Part shown: positions 51,787-61,451 of the stretch, one piece after another
Position numbering within the stretch: position 1 is the first letter of the stretch
How the letters are laid out: the number at the start of each line of letters is the position of its first letter
Assembly: GCF_000192795.1 (NCBI RefSeq)
Contig: NW_007360620.1
Coordinates: forward strand, 1 to 64,000
DNA: 64,000 nucleotides
Reading direction: 5' to 3'
From: Vavraia culicis subsp. floridensis
Taxonomy: Eukaryota; Microsporidia; Pleistophoridae
Translations under genes and position numbers: made by a program
The notes under the pieces: generated by a model
Told to the model about the DNA's origin: nothing
Database searches by the model: none
Seen by the model: the letters and a program-made list of their open reading frames with translations, nothing else

Positions 51787-52395
51787 ATGAAAGACTCAGC
51801 TGCACACAACAAGTCCCCGTTGCTGTCCGTGCTCCTAACCGAGCTGTACTACCTTCTGCTTGCCTTTGTGTTCGTGCCACCCCCGGTCTCCGACAGCAAC
51901 TACAGCGTAGTCCTAGATTTTTTTGTGTTTCCACCGCTGATGGCCCTGCTAACACTCGCAGCATCCCTTGCATTTGTGGACAATGCTGTGCCCGCGCACC
52001 TCCTGTTCGGCATAATACTCGTGCTCTCGTATGTTTTTACGGTCCTGCTGTGCGCTCTTCACACCGTTGTGTTCCGGAACGAAAATGAGTTTACCGATCA
52101 CCTGCATGCACTGAAATTCACGCTTGCGTTCCTGGCGCCGTCTTTCCTGCTGATTGGCGCTGTGCCGCAGGTCAGCGCCATCGTGGCCCTGATCTGTGCG
52201 ATGTGCCAGGCCATCTACGCGTGCAGGGTGTACATAAATAATTTGAGGGCCAGGATTAATATTTTGGGGTGCTGCGTGTATTCCATCTGCTGTGGCGCGT
52301 TCTGCTTGTTCTTCGTGACAGTTCTCGGAAAGGTTGTTTATCCAAGCTATTTTACGGGCCAGCACGTGATAGAAAGCCTTAAAATGGCAGCGTGA
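51787..52395 (+). CDS. Polytopic membrane protein, 202 aa
   Basis: Predicted 202 aa with about six hydrophobic segments: LLSVLLTELYYLLLAFVFV, VVLDFFVFPPLMALLTLAAS, LLFGIILVLSYVFTVLLCAL, LKFTLAFLAPSFLLIGAV, IVALICAMCQAIYACRVY and ILGCCVYSICCGAFCLFFVT. A polar loop (HTVVFRNENEFTDHLHA) divides it after the third. Size and topology would suit several small ER/Golgi families (for example PIG-F/Gpi11 or Yip1), but I see no diagnostic motif, so no function is assigned. The frame extends upstream to 51700 only through non-ATG codons. CCCC and ATAAAAA occur further upstream than usual (about -39 and beyond), so the true start could lie nearby. Confidence 0.7.
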   Translation: MKDSAAHNKSPLLSVLLTELYYLLLAFVFVPPPVSDSNYSVVLDFFVFPPLMALLTLAASLAFVDNAVPAHLLFGIILVLSYVFTVLLCALHTVVFRNENEFTDHLHALKFTLAFLAPSFLLIGAVPQVSAIVALICAMCQAIYACRVYINNLRARINILGCCVYSICCGAFCLFFVTVLGKVVYPSYFTGQHVIESLKMAA

Positions 52396-52803
52396 GAGTG
52401 AGCACGGTATCATGCGGATGGATGTAAAGCACTTTTACGGCATGGCGGTCGCATTGTGCCGTATTTTAGATCGGTGCGGCCTGCGAAGCGTTTATTGAAC
52501 GGAAACGGAGCGCTGCTGCAATAAAGGATGAAATTTTTGATAGTAAACCGTTCCTTAGCACCGCACTAGCACGGTGATTTATTGCACGAACAAACATTCA
52601 AATCGTGCCTGATGCAAAATATTTAATTTACCTTAATTTTATGCCTTTCACCATTTTATTTTCTACAGCGAGCACGTAGCTTTGCTGCGGTACGGCATTA
52701 CCGGCAACTGCCTTACTTTACCTCTGGTCTGCCGTGCCTGCACTTGAACCATCTCTTCTCGTTCTTATCTTCTTCTTCACCCCTCTCTTTGTTCCCATAT
52801 CTG
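52396..52803. other. Intergenic region
   Basis: No supported gene up to the 27-bp array. Confidence 0.5.
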
Positions 52804-52938
52804 CCATTCACCTCACCCATTATTTTCTTGTCATTCACCTCACCCATTATTTTCTTGCCATTCACCTCGCTCATCATTTTCTTGTCATTCACCTCGCTCA
52901 TCATTTTCTTGCCATTCACCTCGCTCATCATTTTCTTG
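52804..52938 (+). repeat. 27-bp minisatellite, five copies
   Basis: Five exact-length units of CATTCACCTCGCTCATCATT plus TTCTTGC (or CACCCATTA variants), ending about 85 bp before the next ATG. The minus-strand frame through it starts at GTG and is a repeat artefact. Confidence 0.95.
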
Positions 52939-53023
52939 CCATTCTCATTACCGCCCTCCTCACCCTTCTCCTCACCCATCTCCTCACCCACATTTCTTTA
53001 AATCGCCAAAAGCATGCACCCCT

Positions 53024-53503
53024 ATGCACGACTATCTCAAGCAGCTCAACCACGTGTTCACATCACCAACGTTTCCAAACATCCTCGCAGTATTCGAAAA
53101 GGACTCGTTCATCCGCTTCAACATGATTTACATCTCTCCGATAACACTTCCGCACCTCAAGGCCAAGCTTGAGAACCTGGGCATGCTCTCGTGGGAGATA
53201 ACACCGACAGGCATAAATTTCTTCTTTGTTGATTTCCAGCTGCAATTCCGCGGGCACCTAACCGTGCATCGCATGCAGCGCGTCTTCGCCGTTGAGCTGG
53301 ACTTTGAGCCGGTGATAAGCCGCACAGAGAGGAGCAGCATTCTGAACGAGCTGGAGAGCTACCTGAAGGGATGCGATAGCGTGTTCTTCATGAGCTACTT
53401 CATCAACTCGGACTACGAGATTCTTAGCAACTCGCTGGCCAACTCGGTTTCCTATCTTGGAAGGCGGGTGGTGGAGAAGCGCAAAGAGGGCGAAAAGATG
53501 TAG
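53024..53503 (+). CDS. Hypothetical protein, 159 aa
   Basis: Predicted 159-aa soluble alpha/beta protein, not recognised with confidence. An N-terminal helical part is followed by alternating strands (SFIRFNMIYISPITL, GINFFFVDFQLQFRG, RVFAVELDFEPVIS) and helices (SILNELESYLKGCDSVFF, YEILSNSLANSVSYLGRR). The strand-strand-helix order vaguely recalls Mediator Med20/Med18 folds, but this is a guess from shape and should not be used as a name. Start signals are good: TTTAAAT at -27 and CACCCCT directly before the ATG, as in conserved genes. An overlapping out-of-frame ATG lies 10 nt upstream. Confidence 0.7.
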   Translation: MHDYLKQLNHVFTSPTFPNILAVFEKDSFIRFNMIYISPITLPHLKAKLENLGMLSWEITPTGINFFFVDFQLQFRGHLTVHRMQRVFAVELDFEPVISRTERSSILNELESYLKGCDSVFFMSYFINSDYEILSNSLANSVSYLGRRVVEKRKEGEKM

Positions 53504-53720
53504 TGGGTGGTATGCGTGTGTTAAAGTGCTATATTTCATCAGCTTTTTTATGTTGTTGGGCGCGTGCGAGCGTGCTTTTCATCTCCAAGCGCTACGTTCT
53601 GAGCACCACCCGATTTTATGGGACAAAACGGTGCAACCGGATTGATTTCTTGGCGGAAAGGGTTGTTTTGGTGGCGCGGGGAGGACAAACGTACTTGTGG
53701 TGTAGAACTGGGTGATATAC
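53504..53720. other. Intergenic region
   Basis: Short spacer before the 17-bp array. Confidence 0.5.
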
Positions 53721-53855
53721 TTTGCATAAATAATGCTTTTGCATAAATAATGCTTTTGCATAAATAGTGCTTTTGCATAAATAGTGCTTTTGCATAAATA
53801 GTGCTTTTGCATGAATAGTGCTTTTGCATGAATAATCTACTTTGCATGAATAATG
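53721..53855 (+). repeat. 17-bp minisatellite, about eight copies
   Basis: Units TTTGCATAAATAATGCT or TTTGCATAAATAGTGCT, changing to TTTGCATGAATA at the right end; the last two copies are imperfect. Confidence 0.9.
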
Positions 53856-54657
53856 AACTAGGCCTGGACACAAGCACGGGTACGTTTTTAATGGATGATC
53901 AGGCTCATCGCCAAGCAGATGAACAAAACACGGTAAAACATGTTTGAGTGCTTTGCACGGATACTTCCGTTTTTAATGGATGATTGCCGTTTTAACGAGT
54001 GAAGGGAACAAATCGCACCTTTGATCTGACATGGCGCGGAATTGCAAGAAAATCTTACGGTTGCTGCACAACGTGCAAAGCAGAAGGAGTGCTGCTGGTG
54101 CGCGCACCTCTTTTCATGCAAAACGTGTTCATTTATTCGAGGTGGCCGTGTAAAAATGGTGAAAAGGTGTGCCAGCAATGAAATTACCGGTAACAATGCG
54201 CAGCCGGACAGCAGAGAAGGACTAAACTGCGGATTGAATCTACAAAAAGTACCTGCCGCGGTTGAAGAGGGTTTGTTGATGTGACACGAACGAACGGTCA
54301 TTTAACACGTACTCACGGTTGAACGGGCCGTGCACCGTTCCGGTATTGAACACGGGAGCGGTGCTGTTCCATGAAAACGTTTGCTTCATCGGTTCGATCA
54401 GCAAACGCTCCGTGTTGGTACGTCTGAACGGCTTAGCTTGCCACCAAATTTAATTCAGCAGCTACTTTTGCGGTGCGGGCACGTCACACCGAATTTGAAA
54501 CACAAAAATTACAAAACACGTTCGTTGCAGGAGGCACCACAAGCGTGTCCGTTTATCAGAACACGTGCAGGAAGCGGTGTGTTGTGATCGTTGGCTGCCG
54601 CTCATTGCACGGCGTGGCACGTGATAGATTAAAAAATAAATTTTTGTTACCCCTGGA
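53856..54657. other. Intergenic region
   Basis: No supported gene. TTAAAAAATAAA at about -29 and CCCC at -5 to -8 precede the Sar1 ATG. Confidence 0.5.
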
Positions 54658-55317
54658 ATGGCCACGGTTCAGACATTTTTCGCAAATCTAAAGAATCGTA
54701 TTCTTGAGGTGTACGAGAATACGATAGCAGGCTTTATACGCTCGATATTCAGCAAGCCGTCCAGCATTCTATTCCTTGGCATAGACAATGCCGGAAAGAC
54801 CACTCTCCTGCACAAGCTGAAGGAGGACGTGACGAACACGTACGAGCCGACACACCACCCCATGAACAGCGAGATTGAGATCGGCAACATGAAGGCGAAC
54901 ATAATGGACCTGGGCGGGCACACGAGTGCACGGCTTGCATGGCAGGAGTTCTTCTACAACTGCGATGGCATCGTGTTCATAGTGGATGTGAACGACACGA
55001 AGCGGTACTGCTTGGTCCAGGAGGTGTACCAGAGCGTGAGAGAAATACAGGTTGGGAAGAAGAAGCCGCCCATAGCAGTGCTTATGAATAAGATAGACCT
55101 GATCAAGCACGACTCCAACAGCATTCTGCAGAACCAAGATGTGATGGATCAGATACAGAAGGAGACGGGGATAGAGAATGATGACAGCATGGAGCAGCCG
55201 GTTCTGGTGACGTATGTTAGTCTGCTGAACGAGAGCATCACCGATATGAGCAGCCCTATTTTGCAGTCTTTTCAGTGGTTGGACAAGATGATACATAGAA
55301 GACCGGAGGAGCTGTAA
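54658..55317 (+). CDS. SAR1: Small COPII GTPase Sar1
   Basis: Predicted 219 aa, slightly longer than usual (about 190). Sar1-GTP inserts its N-terminal amphipathic helix into ER membrane and recruits Sec23/24 to begin COPII budding. Visible: N-terminal helix, P-loop GIDNAGKTTLLHKL (41-48), switch I THHPMNSE, switch II DLGGH (84-88) with following ARLAWQEFF, NKIDLIK (144-147), and a G5-like YVSLL. The helix is followed by basic residues and no N-myristoylation Gly, which fits Sar1 rather than Arf. An insertion of about 20 residues (after NKID, DSNSILQNQDVMDQIQ and IENDDSMEQPV) replaces the usual loop. The ATG has CCCC at -5 to -8. Confidence 0.93.
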   Translation: MATVQTFFANLKNRILEVYENTIAGFIRSIFSKPSSILFLGIDNAGKTTLLHKLKEDVTNTYEPTHHPMNSEIEIGNMKANIMDLGGHTSARLAWQEFFYNCDGIVFIVDVNDTKRYCLVQEVYQSVREIQVGKKKPPIAVLMNKIDLIKHDSNSILQNQDVMDQIQKETGIENDDSMEQPVLVTYVSLLNESITDMSSPILQSFQWLDKMIHRRPEEL

Positions 55318-57272
55318 TTAAAGGAAGTGTGCTGTTGGGAAAATGTTTTTAGCTCTTGCCCGGCTCTGCTGGGCAGAAACGTAATTTTGTGTTTGCTCGG
55401 AGGATGCTTTGCATGGGGATGATCGTTTGAACCATGGTGTAGGGCAGGTTAAATTTGTTTATGGTTTGTGGGGCGCACCTCAGAAGTATGGACGATTTGA
55501 CCTGCTCATCGATTATGGCGAGCACCTCAGAAGTATGGACGATTTGACCGGCTCATCGAACGGGATGGGGACATTTCAAATTTTGTGCTGCCCAGAACAC
55601 GACGTGCAGACGGGACGTGTGAGTAGAAGAGCGTAATCTGTTGTTGGCATGAGGTTTGCATCTTCGCAGCAGCGCTGTGAAGAGCGTTTCAGTTCCATGC
55701 GCGTTTTAGTAAATTTTGGCGCAAATTAACCGTCAAATCCTCTTTGCAAAGCATCAGCCGCTTATTTTGTTGGCGAGTTCTGCTGTCACCAGCTGTTGAT
55801 CGCAGTGCTAATGTCCGGTTCCTTCGGCGGTTGAGCCGGGCAAGGAACTGCCGCCACGAATTGTTCTGATCCCCGCTCACAACAGCTTTGGATGTAAAAC
55901 GGATGGAAACGCGGTCATATCACGGATCGTTCATGGCTGTAAACTTCGTTATAATCTTTTTGTGGTCGTTCTCAGCAGCGATTAAAGCGCCATGAGCAGC
56001 AGTTAAGTGTTGTTGCAGTCCATCGCATTCTACACGCAGAACGGAGAGCGCTCAATTCTTGCCTTAAACAGTAAATTTGGTTGCGTGTGAGCAGCTTGTA
56101 ATCATGAAAATCGAAGAAAACCTTTAATTAACGTATTGCACCAAGAAAAACGAATAATCACTCATCGAGTGTACGCACAATTGGCGGAGCATCGCTTCAA
56201 CCGCAAGAACTGCGCTTTCTTTCGGTTCGTGTGTCTTTGATTTTCATCCAGCACAAGAAGGAGAATCACGGCACTGAGATCAGCTGATGTGCTTTTCTGC
56301 AAGCGGTTTATTTAGAAGCACGCTCTTCAGCAAATGCTGCTGGAAGACGCGCAGTTCCCCACAACGGTTTGAACCGTGCCGATCAACTTTTGTTGGGCAC
56401 AGGCACCGTTCTACATTCACAGAACAATCAGCAATTTCTTTTCATCCACCGCTCCTCTGCCAGGAAACGATTACCGCTGCAACAGTCAGCACCGTTCTTG
56501 CCCGACCATCTGTCAGAAAGGACGAGCGGACCATGCGAGTAAATGACCGGGTAAATGGCGCTTTTGTGGGAAGCTATGAATCGGACCGTGCAAGTTTGAA
56601 CTGAGGAGCGGTATGTTTTGCTTAGACGTGGAAATAACTTGGTTGAATGCACACCTCCTGTTCATGGACAACAGCTCTTTAGAGCACGTAGCCGGCAAAC
56701 AGCACAGCAATTCATTCCAAAAATAAATTTTGTCTTAATTATCTGCTAGCCGAGCAATAAACGGTTATGTGATGGATTTAAAAATTAATTGAGCTCTGCA
56801 AATTTGTGCTGTACGGCACAACGTGGAATGGGAGTTAAGCGGTACTTACGTGCGAATTTGGTGCGTGTTGAGGAGAAAAACACCACATTCTTTCGCAAAT
56901 GATGTTGATATAATAATTTGGAGAGTTACTGCGCACGAGATTTGTGATGGCACCAAACACAAGCTGTTTTGAAAAGGTTATTAGGGCAGGTGGCGTGAGA
57001 GGCACTAAAATGGCACCACGGATCAAAGCAGAAATATTTCTGTAGCAAATTACAGAGCACAAAAAAACGAGCGGAATTTAGGGCGCATCTCAACCGTTGA
57101 ACAGAACCACACTGCGGTTTTGAACCGCTTTACGTGCATTATCACGTGTACCGATCATCAAACAGCGCCATATCTGCTATCGGTTCATCTCCTAACGACA
57201 CGTCATTCTCATACGCAATCAACACATACGGTTTCATCAAAATGCACAAAAGCGACCAAAAGAATACGCGCA
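55318..57272. other. Intergenic region, about 2 kb
   Basis: No supported gene; frames are short and lack start signals. It contains a 47-bp-spaced direct repeat (55475-55559) and otherwise single-copy sequence. Confidence 0.5.
55475..55559 (+). repeat. Direct repeat, two copies of about 38 bp
   Basis: GCACCTCAGAAGTATGGACG followed by ATTTGACC[T/G]GCTCATCGA occurs at 55475-55512 and 55522-55559 (47-bp spacing). Confidence 0.85.
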
Positions 57273-57458
57273 ATGCTGTTCACGCGATTAATCACGCACG
57301 TTCTGCTCGTGAGTGCTGTCTCCAAGAAGGCAGACAGGCTAGAGTTGATTCAAATGGCCATACAACACGAAAAGGAGTCGCTGAGGGATGAGGACAACAT
57401 GATGGCCGAGCATCTGAGACGCGAGGGGTACTTGGTGAAGCCGCCTGCGAACAAGTGA
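57273..57458 (+). CDS. Possible small secreted protein, 61 aa
   Basis: Weak to moderate candidate. MLFTRLITHVLLVSAVSKKAD looks like a cleavable signal peptide (about 16-18 residues), followed by a charged helical segment (RLELIQMAIQHEKESLRDED) ending in LVKPPANK. Not recognised. It lacks a TATA at -27 and a CCC motif, so the evidence is only the protein-like composition and signal peptide. Confidence 0.4.
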   Translation: MLFTRLITHVLLVSAVSKKADRLELIQMAIQHEKESLRDEDNMMAEHLRREGYLVKPPANK

Positions 57459-58153
57459 GTGGCGTAACTTGCTGTGAGGAAGCGCTCGAGAACGCTTGGT
57501 GTGCGACTTAGAAATGGAATGGCGCATCGCCAAAAGTATTTTAGTGCTAACCTGCACGAGGATGGAATAGAATAGGTGCCTGACACATCGATGAAGCAAC
57601 TCTTTGCGTCCTCTGCTGCCATTTACCAAACAAGAATAATTAAAGCAATTTTGGTTCGTTCATATCACATCGCGTTCTTTTCTTGTTTGTGCGATGTTCA
57701 AAGGCATTTCCTACTTTATCTGGTGTTGTTGCTCGCATTCTTTACGATGCTGGGATCGAAGTAAAGATCCTGTCCTCATGGCTGAACAAACGAGCTGCAA
57801 ACGAAAAATAACTTGCAAAATCGTACAAAGAATTTTATGTGGGGATGCCACCATATCATTGCCTCGTTCTGATACGAAAGGACCCTCTTGTGAATTAAAG
57901 GTGTAACCATTCAAACCGGTGCACCATGCTCATTTTCTACCATATACGGTATGATTGTACCAATGTACGAGTGAGCGCTTCACAGTGGTTTTATACCTGA
58001 TCGATTGATTACTCTGCTGGTTCGTGTTCTTTATTAACCGCTGGTGTTCATACGCGGTAAACAACGTTTAGTGCACTTTAAAAGGTATGCAGCGTAGACA
58101 CGCCTATAAACCGGTTCTCAAAGATAAATCTGCTACATATCGTTGAACTCGTT
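57459..58153. other. Intergenic region
   Basis: No supported gene. Confidence 0.5.
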
Positions 58154-58314
58154 CTATTCACATGTTTTATTTAAGCTCTTCCCAAACACCATGTCCCCAC
58201 ACAATCCGTAGTGCCATTCTCATCTACTTAATTTCTATTCACATGTTTTATTTAAGCTCTTCCCAAACACCATGTCCCCACACAATCCGTAGTGCCATTC
58301 TCATCTACTTAATT
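58154..58314. repeat. 81-bp perfect tandem duplication
   Basis: The unit beginning CTATTCACATGTTTTATTTA is repeated identically at 58154-58234 and 58235-58314. The right copy covers the last codons of the minus-strand 49-aa gene, so the duplication copied that gene's 3' end and downstream DNA. It is recent, given no differences. Confidence 0.9.
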
Positions 58315-58454
58315 CGTATCTTCATCATCCCCAGAAGGTACTTCGCCAGCAGGTCCCTGATACTTAGCACCGGAAATATGGCCATAAACACAAGACTTGA
58401 GCTGTAAACCACACAGCTGTTAAACAGCATGTATGTGTAGTAGAAGCTCATCAT
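58305..58454 (-). CDS. Small membrane protein, 49 aa
   Basis: A short frame read directly from the minus strand: two ATGs in tandem at 58454 and 58451, stop TAG at 58305-58307. It begins MMSFYYTYMLFNSC; a hydrophobic segment (VVYSSSLVFMAIFPVLSI) then precedes RDLLAKYLLG and a basic end (MKIRIK). This is a plausible tail-anchored or single-span subunit of a membrane complex, but no family is recognised. CCCC lies at -6 to -9 and an ATAATA near -25, as in accepted genes. An 81-bp perfect tandem duplication copies its final bases. Confidence 0.5.
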   Translation of the reverse strand: MMSFYYTYMLFNSCVVYSSSLVFMAIFPVLSIRDLLAKYLLGMMKIRIK

Positions 58455-60183
58455 GTAAAGGGGACAAAATGGTATTATGACCATTTTATGGACTTGATGT
58501 GACCAATGAAAACGACAGGCTCGGAAGAATTCAATGAACGTAATTTACGTGCTGTGATGGACGTATGGACTTGTTGTATCAATTGAAAATAGGAAAACAT
58601 TTTTGGTAGGAGTCTTGAAGAATGCTCAGAAGGTACAAGTAAGCATCATTCTAGCATTGGGTGAACAGCTCTTAAAAAGGTGAATTATGGATTAATAAAA
58701 TTTTTGCGCGTCTCAGCAATTGAACTTCAGGCACCTCTCAGATGGCGCCTAAAAAGTACAGATGGCAAGAAAGAATGTTTCTTTCAACCATGGAAAAATG
58801 ATGGAGGCACCAATTTAAAATTATTAAGATAAAATTTGTTTAATCACACATTTCATTTCTTTACAGAATAGCGGGACAATTACTGTGTGAAGCAGCACAT
58901 CATACGAAAGAAGTTTATGAAAGAACTTTACGCTTGTTGTTTTGAAGGTTTCACAGGAAACACATCCGTAGTAAAGGTTGTCTTACCTTTCATCAAAGCA
59001 GAGCCTACAGCGCAAATACAAAGCGTATAACAATACCATGAAATGTTGCAATAGCAAATTATATCAGGATGCTCTGCTGCGCTTCTGGTATACGCAGTGT
59101 TGCACCAATTTTACGCAGTATATTTCTCATTTGCCCGTATTTTGCCAAAACCGGAACTAAGTATCCGATATTAAATCCATTTTGCTCAGCATATCAACGA
59201 TACTAGCAGTGCATTCCGTGTAACCTATAACACATGGTAATGCCGCCAACCTATCACAGCCATCAGATATTGTCCTGGTGATATAATAAATAGCACTGTA
59301 CAGGTGGTACCTCGGCATTCGTTTCAAATCAATGTGATAGACCAATCGCTACCGTTTCAAACAAACGAGAGAGTTACGGAGAATGTGCCGGATGGCAAAC
59401 AAAAAAGTGAACGGTTCAAAACCACACCATTGTGGTCGTTGTTAGAGGAACCTGCCATGTTAATGTGAGGAGAACGATTCTGTAAGCAGTTACCTATCCA
59501 TAAGCTGTCCTGTGGAACAACCGAAAGTTCGATGTTCGGGTGCATTTCTTACTCATTGAACTGACGTAGTTGAAATGCGTTCGCAGGGACACTATGAGCT
59601 ACAACGTGGCGTACGTATGAACAGAAATACATTGTAAACCAATTAAACACTCAGATAGAGTACACTTCACTGTTCACATCTTTGCTTTGCATATTTTTAC
59701 GTGTATATCCTGGTCTCAAATCATTTCCTCTCAATATACGTCAGAGCGCGTTGAAAATAGAACGTAATTGATTTTAAACGCTTTTTACCGCTCTGACGTG
59801 TTGCCTAGGTTACAAAGTTACCGATCGTGTGACGGAGTAAGAAAAGTAGAACCGGGCAAACAACTTGCGCGTTCCGGATAGGGCTAGAGAAAAGGTAAAA
59901 CAGCTTTTCATCGGTTGTATCTACAACTTGATACGAGGAACGAGTGCTAACGTGGTTAATCTGCTCAAAACCAAAACATTTCACGGCACCATCAGCCTCA
60001 GCAATCACAGAACGATACTTGATTGGTGGTGCACACGAAAAGTACAAATCAGTTCAACACATCAAATCTTGCTGTCAGAACCTGTAAGCCAAATTTACTA
60101 CAACACAAAATTCACCAGAAAGTGAAACATTTATGTCACATATCAAACTCGATGTATTTAAAAACGCAAAAAGCTATAATTCC
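58455..60183. other. Intergenic region
   Basis: About 1.7 kb of AT-rich DNA with only short, signal-free frames. Confidence 0.5.
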
Positions 60184-60600
60184 ATGAATCACTCTACGAT
60201 TATTTGCATTTACATGCTCAGCACGCTAGCAATGTCATGGCCATTTTCGTCCGGCATGGACGATCCCCTAGCTTCGGAGGCGGCTGCCGCTAAGGCGCAG
60301 GAAGGAATTTTATCGGATGCGCTGACTAATGAAAGCGTGAAGGACGCAATTGCGAGGAAAGCGGCAGCAACCGAAAGTGTAAAGAAAGCTGCCAGGGATC
60401 AGGCCATGGCAGAAGAGCTTGCCAAGCCCACGCTGAAGCCAACCCATGCGGAAAAATCGTTTGCCAGCTGGTTGACAAGCGGAAAACAAGATATTATGCC
60501 GACCCTATTAGAACGAGAGAGCATGAAGACCAACAACCCGGTCACTTTCAACTATTTGGTGAGGCCCAAACAGATGTTGGAGTTGATGCAACATGACTAA
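60184..60600 (+). CDS. Small secreted protein, 138 aa
   Basis: Predicted 138 aa. MNHSTIICIYMLSTLAMSWP is a probable signal peptide. The mature part is Ala/Lys/Glu-rich and helical (ASEAAAAKAQEGILSDALTN, VKDAIARKAAATESVKKAAR), then more ordered (KSFASWLTSGKQDIMPTLLE, VTFNYLVRPKQMLELMQHD). Not recognised; probably an exported lineage-specific protein. TATTTAAAAA lies at -29. An in-frame ATG at 60133 would add 17 residues and place the hydrophobic segment internally; the 60184 start gives a conventional signal peptide. Confidence 0.6.
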   Translation: MNHSTIICIYMLSTLAMSWPFSSGMDDPLASEAAAAKAQEGILSDALTNESVKDAIARKAAATESVKKAARDQAMAEELAKPTLKPTHAEKSFASWLTSGKQDIMPTLLERESMKTNNPVTFNYLVRPKQMLELMQHD

Positions 60601-61424
60601 GGAATCGTGAATAAAAGTTTCAGATGGACCATTCGTGTTTTTACCTTTTGAACCGGACATAGCAGTGGCCGAAACTGTTAGAAGGTTCTCTCATAAATGT
60701 AGTAGCGTTCCCCTATGTATTCCGTGTACCTGTTCACCATGGACACAGTTCTCATGTATCAACCACTATCGAAACGTCTTCTTGATCTAAGAACAGTGTA
60801 GAATGTTCCAAACGAACAACATATTAAAAAAATACAAAGTTATGGCGTATAATACAAAATGGTTGTGCTAATTACGATTTTTTACTTTAAAGGAAAATGA
60901 GTGACGGGCCGATCAGCCGTACGAGGACCAGAATACAATGAAACAAAGCATAGTAGCTTCAGCTCATTGTTCAGGTTTGCTGATGATGCACAATATTTTT
61001 ACACATTTGTTCATTTTTGGTGTAGTTTTGAGTGTCGATTGCCACCATCTAAATGGTGGTATTGGCAAAATGCCAATTAGCAGGTAATTAGGGACAAAAT
61101 CACAGCACCAAGTTTTTTAATGGCAAAGCATTTTTACTCAGATGTTTTGCACGGATATTTTCATAGGCAAACTCATTATTTGTTAGGAATCGTTTATGTA
61201 CTACCACAACAAACACCTTCATCCAAGCTAACTCTCCCGTCTCGCTGGTACTCTCTCAATGTTTAAGTCCAAGTACGTCATATTCTTTCTTCTCTATGCT
61301 TTGGCTGTTGGTCCCAGTGTATGATGTGAATGGCATTTACTTTATAAGGCAACATTTTAATTAATAATGACTTTAATTTTCCGTAAAGGCTCGTACCAAT
61401 ACGGTAAATTTGATATAATAAAAG
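60601..61424. other. Intergenic region with two adjacent hairpins
   Basis: No gene. Two perfect hairpins stand side by side: CCACCAT-CTAA-ATGGTGG (61042-61059) and TTGGCA-AAA-TGCCAA (61062-61076). They could be part of a small RNA or a mobile-element end, or be chance. Confidence 0.5.
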
Positions 61425-61432
61425 TATAAAAG
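61425..61432 (+). promoter_or_regulatory. TATA-like box
   Basis: TATAAAAG, 27 nt upstream of ATG 61452, the same box and spacing as for the gene at 22266. Confidence 0.65.
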
Positions 61433-61451
61433 AACACTCGCACACCACGCC

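Noticed and set aside
52713..52991. 92-codon minus-strand frame through the 27-bp array
   Set aside because: GTG start and repeat-derived sequence; the plus-strand gene at 53024 has better signals.
54388..54400. T-loop-like GGTTCGATC
   Set aside because: Flanking bases do not form a T-stem or acceptor stem.
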